Source: Rhodothermaceae bacterium (GTDB lineage Bacteria > Bacteroidota > Rhodothermia > Rhodothermales > Rubricoccaceae). From it: a stretch of 6,773 nucleotides of DNA. The notes under the pieces are model-generated. The model was not told the DNA's origin. It saw only the letters and a program-made list of their open reading frames with translations, and did no database searches. Below, piece by piece: positions 1 to 5,775 of the stretch (position 1 is the stretch's first letter; every line of letters starts with the position of its first letter). The stretch is taken from the NCBI GenBank assembly GCA_013003465.1, contig JABDIZ010000070.1, positions 1 through 6,773 on the forward strand. Direction: 5' to 3'. Made by a program: the position numbers and the translations under genes.

Positions 1-549
1 GTCCTGCACCACGTACACGAGGCGGGCGAGGTCCATCTGGGGCTCAAAATGCTCGGTGGGGTAGGTCGTCGGGGTGGGGGCGAGGATCTCGCCCGCTGCA
101 TCGCTCAGCGTGATGATGGCTGGAGCCGCAGGCCGCTCGATCCGCTGGAGGCGCTGCAGGGCGTTGCTGGCTGCGGCCTCTGCGAGCACTGAGGGCGTCT
201 CTGCGTTGACGCGCGCCGCCACGTTCGTCGTGAACGAGGCCCGCGGTGCAAAGACCTCACCCGTGCGGGTGACGACGGCCTGCGCAGGGGCGTTGATGAT
301 CGGGATGCCGTTGTGCGCCTGCCGGAGGTAGACGTGCGTGGCGCCGCTGCGGCGGCCCACGTAGGCGTTGGTCACGACGAGGTCAGAGACATCCGCGCTA
401 TTCGTCCCGAACCGGGCGGAGGCGGACTGGAAGTACGAGGTGACGGCGGAGATCGCCGGGGCGTGAGCGTCGTCCTGGGCCTGGGCCGGAAGGGTCATGA
501 AGACCCCCAGCAGCAGGGGGAGGAGGGCCGTTCCGTAACGGTTGCGCAT
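1..549 (-). CDS. Secreted FTP-domain protein, N-terminal part; probable tandem M36 peptidase paralogue (partial)
   Basis: An open frame of 183 codons starts at ATG 549-547 and runs off the left edge without a stop. Residues 1-24 look like a signal peptide (MRNRYGTALLPLLLG, then a likely cleavage after AQA24). Residues about 42-85 form an FTP (fungalysin/thermolysin propeptide) domain, with NAYVGRRSGATHVYLRQ aligning to DAYTSRRSGTAHVYLRQ of the M36 peptidase encoded just upstream. The last visible stretch, LARLVYVVQD, corresponds to AQLMYRIDAQ in that neighbour, just before its PepSY-like propeptide segment. The reading frame therefore follows an M36-type propeptide for its whole visible length. 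FTP domains normally inhibit and help fold a linked metalloprotease. No catalytic region is visible, so the M36 assignment is inferred from paralogy, and a different FTP-bearing protein remains possible. No Shine-Dalgarno sequence lies at normal spacing; an AAGGAG at 583-578 is 28 nt away with no usable nearer start codon. Confidence 0.85.
   Translation of the reverse strand, partial: MRNRYGTALLPLLLGVFMTLPAQAQDDAHAPAISAVTSYFQSASARFGTNSADVSDLVVTNAYVGRRSGATHVYLRQAHNGIPIINAPAQAVVTRTGEVFAPRASFTTNVAARVNAETPSVLAEAAASNALQRLQRIERPAAPAIITLSDAAGEILAPTPTTYPTEHFEPQMDLARLVYVVQD
319..380. repeat. Paralogous DNA segment, copy A (pairs with 4084-4145)
   Basis: This FTP-coding segment aligns without gaps to 4084-4145 at an offset of 3765 nt. 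By hand count 51 of 62 bases match, including an exact 16-bp core (CGGAGGTAGACGTGCG at 323-338 and 4088-4103). It encodes the RRSGxxHVYLRQ stretch in both proteins. It is best read as a trace of gene duplication, not a mobile repeat. Confidence 0.7.
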
Positions 550-596
550 GGGAAGAGGGAGAGTGATGAGGATGCGGCTCCTTAGTTTTCGCGAAG

Positions 597-628
597 CAAA
601 GGAACGGAGGAAACGCGCACGAAGCAAA
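597..628 (-). promoter_or_regulatory. Candidate Bacteroidota-type promoter for the 549-1 gene
   Basis: On the minus strand, TTTG at 628-625 is followed after 20 nt by TTCCTTTG at 604-597. The Bacteroidota housekeeping promoter is usually described as TTTG or TTG near -33 and TAnnTTTG near -7, about 20 nt apart, so this matches with one mismatch (TT in place of TA). Transcription would start near 590 and give a leader of about 40 nt. The two TTTG elements are part of a direct repeat, CGAAGCAAA on the plus strand at 592-600 and 620-628. Whether this lineage uses that consensus is assumed. Confidence 0.25.
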
Positions 629-631
629 CGC

Positions 632-655
632 GGCGGCTCCTGAAGGCGAGCCGCC
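632..655 (-). terminator. Hairpin terminator after the M36 peptidase gene
   Basis: Perfect 8-bp inverted repeat: GGCGGCTC at 632-639 and GAGCCGCC at 648-655, with an 8-nt loop. It begins 32 nt beyond the stop codon of the peptidase gene (TAG, 690-688) in the direction of transcription. The stem is very GC-rich, but only GCGTTTGCTT follows, so the U-tract is weak for a textbook intrinsic terminator. Position and stem strength make a terminator or 3'-end stabilising hairpin the natural reading. The gap 550-687 otherwise holds only the promoter candidate and the leader of the next gene. Confidence 0.6.
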
Positions 656-687
656 ACGCTGTTGTAAGGGATCTGTGAACGTCCGGC

Positions 688-3600
688 CTATCGGAGCAGG
701 GTCACCCGCCGGGTGTCGGCAAAGGCCTCGCCGGTCAGGCGGATGACGTAGGCGCCATTGGCCAGCGCACGGCCGTCCAGAGTGAAGGGCCGGCGTGCGC
801 CGGAGGCCATCGGACCCTCGTGGAGGAGCGCCACCCGGCGCCCGAGTGCATCGAACACCTCCACGCGCACCGTTTGGTGTTCGGCCACGGCCAGCGTGAA
901 CGAGGCCGACGCCGCGAACGGGTTCGGGTAGACCGGGCTGAGCAGGTGCGTGCCCGGGATGTCCAGGCCTGGCGTGTCGCCCGGCTCGTCGGCGGTGACC
1001 GTGCCGATGGTGAACGTGAGCGGGATGGTGATGGCGGCCACGCCTGTCTCCGGCTCGTTTGTCGTCAGCGTCATGTCAGCGGTGTATGTGCCATCGGCGA
1101 GTCCTGCCGCATCGAAGGTGAGCGTGATGGTCTCGGAGTTGCCCGAGGCGACGGTGCCCCCGGCCGGGCTGGCCGAGACCCAGATGGACGAAATCCGCAC
1201 GGCGAGGTCGTCATGCACGTACGCGGCACTATTGACCACAGCGAGCCCGTCGCTAGCCTCGGCGTTCTCGATGCCGATCGTCGCACTGTTGAGCGTGCCC
1301 ACCACCGAATCATACTGGAAGAGCATCGAGCCGCTCTGGCTGAGGATGACCTGGAAGGTGAGCGTGGTAGCCGTATCGTTGAAGCGGTGCACATCCGTGT
1401 ACTGCACGACGAACCGTCCATCGCCCATGTCCTGGTAGTGGATCGTCCCGCCGAGGGTCGGGTTGATGTCGTCCCAGAACGGGGCGATGAAGTCGTTCGG
1501 GTCAGTCGTACTCGGGATCGGATCGTTCGAGAAGTCAGTTGCATCTCCTCCGAAGGTGAGGTAGCCGTTCGACCCGATCTTAACAGTCGTCTTGGTGACG
1601 CCGTAGAAGTCGAACGGGAAGGGGAGCGCGACCTCCTCGAAGTCGTCGTCACTGAGGCTGATGGCCGTGCCGGTGCCGGAGATGTCCACCCAGTCGAAGG
1701 CCGGGCCGCCCGGTTCATCGGAGTCGATCCAAGTGTAGCCGAAAGCGTCGGGGCCGCCAGAGCCGCGCAGCGGGCTCGTCCCGGCCGGATCGGCGGCACC
1801 CTTGGGTCGGTCGGCCCGCGTGGCCAGTACGCGGCTGCCTTCCGCCTGTGGCATCGTGGGGCGGAGGGCCGTTGTCTCCACAAAGTCGATCGTGTAGGTC
1901 AGGTCACTCCCGCCCGTATTGCCCAAGGAAAGGTCCACCGTGGTTGACTCCTCGCTTTCGGCTTGGGCTATGATGGGATCGGTCGAGACATCAGCAGCCG
2001 GGGCCGCAAGCGTGGTGGCCGAAACGATGTTCGAGAGGTCCGAGACGTTGAAGCTGTTGTCCTGCACCTTCAGCGCAAAGAAGTACTCCGTGTCGAAGTC
2101 CAATCCCGTCACGGTGAAGGTCTCGGCGTTGCCCGAGGCCTGCGGCGTCGGTTCCCCGTCGGCCTGCATGGCCGCATCGAAGTCGGTGTCGTTGGTGATC
2201 GCCGAGGTCGAATAGCGGAGGTCGTAGACGGAGGCCGTGCCGGTGGTGGCGTCATCGCCGGTCGCCGTCCAATCGAGCGTAACGCCGAGCGAGGCGACCG
2301 AGGCGGCGAGGTCCGTGACGGGAGACGGCGCGATGGTCTCCGGTTCGGCGAAGTCTTCGGTGTTGTCGTCATTGGTGCCTGACGAGCCCTGGTCCGCGCC
2401 GATGCCGAGGCCGCGGCGCGCGAACGCGCGCCAGAGCGCGTCGATGTGGGCGCCGCCGTAGAGCGCTTGGTCGGCGGCCAGGATCGCATCCCGCCCGTCC
2501 ACGAAGCCCGGGCTGCATGGCTGCAGCTTCATACCCTCCGTCACGAGGTTGAGCATGATCTGGTTGCCTGCTGTCCCCGCTGCGTTGTAGAGGTCCGGGT
2601 CGAAGCCGAGCCCTTCGGCCTCGATCAACTCCCAGGTGGCCTCCCAGAGGATGGTGGCCCACACGAAGCCGACCCCGTGCGGGGCGATCTGCGTGCGCGT
2701 GTCCTGGTAGGTGAAGCCGTTGGTCCCGAAGCTCGTCGAGTACGGCGCTGGACGGATGCCGCCTCCCGTCGTCGACTGGTTAAGTGCGTACGTGCCTACG
2801 CCGCGTCCGTCCGTGCTCACATCCCCCGCTTCCATCGTCAGCATGATCCCGTACCAATCGCTCCACCCCTCGCCCATCTGCTCCGCGTTGTCCAGGCATC
2901 CTACATTGCTTGGGCCCCCCGTCAGGCGGTTGGAGATGCCGTGGGCGAATTCGTGTGCCACGATGCCCGCGTCGAAGTCGCCGTCGCGCTCGGGACTCGA
3001 GGTGTTCCACAGCAGCATCAGCATGTCCGGGTTGAGGCCATCGGAGGGCGTGCCGAAGAAGGCGTTGTTGCGCCCGCCGATGTCGGCCGACTCCTGCGCG
3101 CGCCCGAAGACGTGGTCGCTGCCCAGGCCGCCGTTGCCGTAGTTGTTCTCCTGGAAGTTGCCGCTCGCCTCGTCGAAGCCGTACTGGTAGACGAGGTCGT
3201 GGATGACGTTGTTGAGGTAGAACAGGTTGGTCACCGACGCCGGTTCGTAGGCGCTCGGCTCCATCGTGAAGTCGAGCGGGAAGTCGAACACGAGGCCCGC
3301 GCCGCCGTCGGGCGAGGGCGTGCCCGCATCGGGAGCGCCGTCGCCGTTCTGGTCGAGGTAAGCGTGGACGTTGTTGCCCTGCGTGGTGGTGAACTCAGCC
3401 CCGGCGGCCCCGTCGGTGTCGTGCCAGCCGAAGGGCGAGGCCGTGGCGTCCTCCACCCCGCTGACGAGCGAGCGGCCGTCGGTGGGCGGGACGGTGGCCG
3501 CATGGTTGGGCGACTCGATGGGGAGCGGGTAGACGCGGTACGTCGGTCCGCCGAGGGCGTAGGGCACGAGCGCCGGTGCCGTGGGCGCCTGCACGGGGGC

Positions 3601-4290
3601 GACGCTGACCGGGCGCGCCTCAGTGTGGGTGGTCGGTTCAGCATTCGCCGGGCCGAACGCGTCGGCCACCATCAGATCCTGGCGGGCCACTTCGGCGCCG
3701 GTAAGGGCATCGACGTAGACCAGCCACAGTTCATGGCTGCGCGGGGCAATCTCGACCTGCCACGTCAGGCGGTAGGTGCCCTGTGCATCGATGCGGTACA
3801 TCAACTGCGCAGGAATGGGGTTGCGCACGGCGGCGTTCCGGGCGAAGGTGACGGCCTGGGTCGGCCCGCCTTTGAACGCCGCCACCTGAAGGGCCGGGAA
3901 TCCCTGCACGGCGAGGTGCGTGGCGGCGCGCTGCACAGCCGCTGCGGCGTCGAGCGAGGGCTGCTGCGGCGCGATGGCCTGCGCGAGGTTGGGGCGCATG
4001 GAGCCCGTCGCGTGGAAGACCCGGCCCGTCCGGTCGAGGTTGACCGTCATCTCGGTGCCGAGCACGTCGATGCCGCCGATGCTCTGGCGGAGGTAGACGT
4101 GCGCCGTGCCGCTGCGGCGACTCGTGTAGGCGTCGGTTACGACCACATCCGCCACATCGGCTGCGGTCAGGCCGTAGCGGAGGGCGTCGCGCTGGAGGTA
4201 GGCTTTGGCCTCGTCCACGGCATTCTGTGCGAGGGCCAGGGGAGCGAAGAGGCATGCGACCAGCACGGCCGCCACGTAGCGAAAGGGCAT
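688..4290 (-). CDS. Secreted M36 (fungalysin-type) zinc metallopeptidase with T9SS C-terminal sorting domain
   Basis: Predicted 1200-residue extracellular protease. The open frame extends 53 codons upstream to 4449, but the start chosen is ATG 4290-4288, because it is followed at once by a signal peptide (MPFRYVAAVLVACLFAPLALA, likely cut after residue 21). Order of parts: FTP propeptide about 40-100; PepSY-like propeptide about 150-205; M36 catalytic domain about 248-650; Fn3-like domain about 655-762; split Ig/BACON-like sandwich 766-803 and 1034-1096, enclosing an inserted beta-rich domain (about 847-1033); T9SS type A sorting domain about 1117-1200 (PVYPNPF, then VRVEVFDALGRRVALL). Catalytic evidence: HEFAH at 446-450 (His446 and His450 bind zinc, Glu447 is the general base), followed by GEGWSD with Glu474 as likely third ligand. 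The M36-type stretches NLFYLNNVIHD, PHGVGFVWATILWE and LQPCSPGFVDGRDAI are all present. All key residues are intact, so it should be active after removal of the propeptide. The substrate is unknown; nutrient protein degradation is plausible. It probably has its own promoter in the 177-nt upstream gap. Confidence 0.95.
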   Translation of the reverse strand: MPFRYVAAVLVACLFAPLALAQNAVDEAKAYLQRDALRYGLTAADVADVVVTDAYTSRRSGTAHVYLRQSIGGIDVLGTEMTVNLDRTGRVFHATGSMRPNLAQAIAPQQPSLDAAAAVQRAATHLAVQGFPALQVAAFKGGPTQAVTFARNAAVRNPIPAQLMYRIDAQGTYRLTWQVEIAPRSHELWLVYVDALTGAEVARQDLMVADAFGPANAEPTTHTEARPVSVAPVQAPTAPALVPYALGGPTYRVYPLPIESPNHAATVPPTDGRSLVSGVEDATASPFGWHDTDGAAGAEFTTTQGNNVHAYLDQNGDGAPDAGTPSPDGGAGLVFDFPLDFTMEPSAYEPASVTNLFYLNNVIHDLVYQYGFDEASGNFQENNYGNGGLGSDHVFGRAQESADIGGRNNAFFGTPSDGLNPDMLMLLWNTSSPERDGDFDAGIVAHEFAHGISNRLTGGPSNVGCLDNAEQMGEGWSDWYGIMLTMEAGDVSTDGRGVGTYALNQSTTGGGIRPAPYSTSFGTNGFTYQDTRTQIAPHGVGFVWATILWEATWELIEAEGLGFDPDLYNAAGTAGNQIMLNLVTEGMKLQPCSPGFVDGRDAILAADQALYGGAHIDALWRAFARRGLGIGADQGSSGTNDDNTEDFAEPETIAPSPVTDLAASVASLGVTLDWTATGDDATTGTASVYDLRYSTSAITNDTDFDAAMQADGEPTPQASGNAETFTVTGLDFDTEYFFALKVQDNSFNVSDLSNIVSATTLAAPAADVSTDPIIAQAESEESTTVDLSLGNTGGSDLTYTIDFVETTALRPTMPQAEGSRVLATRADRPKGAADPAGTSPLRGSGGPDAFGYTWIDSDEPGGPAFDWVDISGTGTAISLSDDDFEEVALPFPFDFYGVTKTTVKIGSNGYLTFGGDATDFSNDPIPSTTDPNDFIAPFWDDINPTLGGTIHYQDMGDGRFVVQYTDVHRFNDTATTLTFQVILSQSGSMLFQYDSVVGTLNSATIGIENAEASDGLAVVNSAAYVHDDLAVRISSIWVSASPAGGTVASGNSETITLTFDAAGLADGTYTADMTLTTNEPETGVAAITIPLTFTIGTVTADEPGDTPGLDIPGTHLLSPVYPNPFAASASFTLAVAEHQTVRVEVFDALGRRVALLHEGPMASGARRPFTLDGRALANGAYVIRLTGEAFADTRRVTLLR
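4084..4145. repeat. Paralogous DNA segment, copy B (pairs with 319-380)
   Basis: FTP-coding segment of the M36 gene matching 319-380 in direct orientation (51 of 62 bases by hand count, exact 16-bp core at 4088-4103). Recombination between the copies would remove about 3.8 kb and leave one fused gene. Confidence 0.7.
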
Positions 4291-4351
4291 GAGAGCAGAG
4301 GGTGAGGTAGAGGGACCACGGGGCACGGCGGCTCCTGCCCGAGTCCACAAA

Positions 4352-4390
4352 GAGTGCGCGGGCGCACGATACGGGTGCACACGCGCACTC
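4352..4390 (-). terminator. Perfect 9-bp inverted repeat between the creD-like and M36 genes; terminator or leader hairpin
   Basis: GAGTGCGCG at 4352-4360 pairs perfectly with CGCGCACTC at 4382-4390 across a 21-nt loop. A second small palindrome (GTGCGC, 2 nt, GCGCAC at 4354-4367) shares one arm, so alternative folds are possible. Read on the minus strand, the stem ends in CTCTTTG, a short U-tract, 78 nt after the creD-like stop codon. This fits a terminator for the upstream operon. It also lies 61 nt before the peptidase start codon, so if transcription of that gene begins further upstream, near the AT-rich patch at 4393-4412, the hairpin would sit in its leader. A protein-binding operator is a third option. 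Confidence 0.45.
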
Positions 4391-4392
4391 TC

Positions 4393-4412
4393 CAAATACC
4401 CCGTTAATACAA
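4393..4412 (-). promoter_or_regulatory. AT-rich patch, weak promoter candidate for the M36 gene
   Basis: In the otherwise GC-rich gap 4291-4467 the minus strand carries one AT-rich island, TTGTATTAACGGGGTATTTG. It contains TTTG and TATTTG elements resembling parts of the Bacteroidota -7 box, but no pair of elements has the expected spacing. It is noted because it is the only promoter-like composition upstream of the peptidase gene. The remainder of the gap holds the inverted repeat at 4352-4390 and a pyrimidine-rich stretch just before the start codon. Confidence 0.2.
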
Positions 4413-4467
4413 GGGGGACGTGCCGAGCCAGGGCGCCAAAATCGCACAAGTGCGGCGCGCAACGCGG

Positions 4468-5763
4468 CTATGCCATGGGCGGTGCCGGGTTTGCTTTCGC
4501 TCTGGGTGAGGGGCGTCCATGCATGCGCAGCGGGGCCTCCGGGCGTTGCAACAGGTGCTCCCAATCGAGGCGGCCCGTGGCCTGCATCACCACGAACAGC
4601 GACGCGATGGAGAGGCCCGTCACGGCCAGCCCGGAGAAGCCCTCCAGGAAGAACGTGTAGGCGAAGCCGACGAGGTAGACGCCCTGTGCCAGTCCCACCT
4701 CCACCAGCGCGAACCGCAGCCCGGCCACCAGCCGCATGTACGAGATCACGAGGCCGACCGAGACGAGCGAGGCGACGGCGAGCGCTGCCGTCACCGGGAC
4801 GACATCCACGAGGTAGGCCAGCAGCAGGTGAAACGCGAAGAAGGCGCTGCCGAGGAAGAAGTAGTGCATCGGGTGGAGGCGCACGCCGCGCAGCAGCGTC
4901 ACCACCATCAGCACGAAGAAGAAGAGGAACAGCGAGACGGGTGCGAAGAAGGTCACACGGCTCACCCACGGGCCGGGGTTCAGTTTCTGGGGCAGTGCCA
5001 TGCCCACGCCCGCGTCGGCGACGAGCGTGCCGTAGTCCCACGCGAGGCGCCAGCCGTCGTCGTCGCGCGTCTTGCGTGTGGGCGCGAGCGTGCCCACCGG
5101 GAAATCGATGCCCTCGAAGTCGGTGGTCATGGCGAGGGCGAAGTCGCGGATCTGCGCGACGCGCTCGCCGAAGCGGTACTGCCAGGTACCCACGCCCTGG
5201 CTGCCGTAGGCCACGCGGATCGTCCGCGTCTCGCCGGGTTCGAGGTCGAGCGTGTGCACCCAGGCGCCGCCGTCCACGGTCGCATCCGCCAGGGCCTCGC
5301 CGTCCACTGTCAGTTCCACATTGTCGAACACCGTTGCTTCCTGCGGAAAGCGGTAGGTGAACCGGTACGTCGCCGACTCATCCGTGTCGTTGGCGATGCG
5401 GTACAGCCCGTCGAGGCCGACGCGATAGGTCGGGTACCAGATGAGCCCTTTGCGTCGGTGGTCCAGGGCGAGGTCCACGTCGAGGTGCGTCCCGGCCAGG
5501 GCGAGGGGCTCGAACTCGGTACGGGTCACCGTTTCGGTTACCGTCCGCTCGCCCTCCTGGCGCGTCACCGTGTCCTCGACTTCGCGGAGGCGTTGCAGGC
5601 TCGGCGCCACCTGCACCTGCTCGCCGCCCCACAGGCTCCCGACTTCGGCACGGAGACTAGAATTCTGCTGGTGCGTGCGCTGCACGACGGTGCCGCCGAG
5701 GATCATCCAGGCCATGCAGCAGCAGCCGTAGATAAAGGCAATGGCGATGAGTTTTTTGATCAT
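4468..5763 (-). CDS. CreD-like inner-membrane protein
   Basis: A 431-residue membrane protein, near the usual CreD length (about 450). Helix 1 is at about 5-26. It is followed by EVGSLWGGEQVQVAPSL (40-56), resembling the WGGxQ...GPxL segment after the first helix in CreD proteins. A large periplasmic beta-rich region spans about 60-265. Five hydrophobic segments follow at about 269-291, 300-322, 325-345, 348-372 and 376-396, ending in GRLDW (397-401), like the R-(I/V)-DW end of CreD. The HPMHYFFLGSAFFAFHLLL stretch (297-315) is the most CreD-like part; the periplasmic half is divergent. E. coli CreD belongs to the CreBC regulon and is linked to envelope integrity and colicin E2 tolerance; its molecular activity is unknown, and no creABC genes are visible here. 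The start at 5763 lies 12 nt after the uppS stop, so the two are probably co-transcribed. Three consecutive cysteines (14-16) within helix 1 are unusual. The family call is from memory of motifs, so the symbol is left blank. Confidence 0.75.
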   Translation of the reverse strand: MIKKLIAIAFIYGCCCMAWMILGGTVVQRTHQQNSSLRAEVGSLWGGEQVQVAPSLQRLREVEDTVTRQEGERTVTETVTRTEFEPLALAGTHLDVDLALDHRRKGLIWYPTYRVGLDGLYRIANDTDESATYRFTYRFPQEATVFDNVELTVDGEALADATVDGGAWVHTLDLEPGETRTIRVAYGSQGVGTWQYRFGERVAQIRDFALAMTTDFEGIDFPVGTLAPTRKTRDDDGWRLAWDYGTLVADAGVGMALPQKLNPGPWVSRVTFFAPVSLFLFFFVLMVVTLLRGVRLHPMHYFFLGSAFFAFHLLLAYLVDVVPVTAALAVASLVSVGLVISYMRLVAGLRFALVEVGLAQGVYLVGFAYTFFLEGFSGLAVTGLSIASLFVVMQATGRLDWEHLLQRPEAPLRMHGRPSPRAKANPAPPMA

Positions 5764-5775
5764 GGCTGTTCTGGG

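Noticed and set aside
578..583. AAGGAG on the minus strand as ribosome binding site for the 549-1 gene
   Set aside because: It lies 28 nt from the ATG, with no ATG, GTG or TTG at normal spacing after it; probably chance.
820..1947. 375-codon plus-strand frame antisense to the C-terminal half of the M36 gene
   Set aside because: Composition is Arg/Val/Glu/Gly-rich shadow type; the opposite strand encodes recognisable Ig-like and T9SS sorting domains.
4252..4263. Lipobox-like LVAC at residues 10-13 of the M36 protein
   Set aside because: It would leave only 12 residues of signal peptide, very short; ALA-Q at 21/22 is a better signal peptidase I site and fits a T9SS cargo.
2446..4305. 619-codon open frame on the plus strand, antisense to the M36 gene
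   Set aside because: It lies opposite a gene with an unmistakable M36 catalytic site. Its translation is Arg/Val/Gly/Glu-rich without motifs, as expected from antisense reading of GC-rich codons.
4291..4449. 53-codon N-terminal extension of the M36 frame to an upstream ATG
   Set aside because: It would bury a clear signal peptide at residue 54 and would be encoded by the inverted-repeat region; the extension has no domain character.
3731..5041. 436-codon minus-strand frame spanning the end of the CreD-like gene, the gap and the start of the M36 gene
   Set aside because: It is a shifted-frame shadow of two real genes; Arg/Pro-rich, no motifs, and it crosses the intergenic hairpin.
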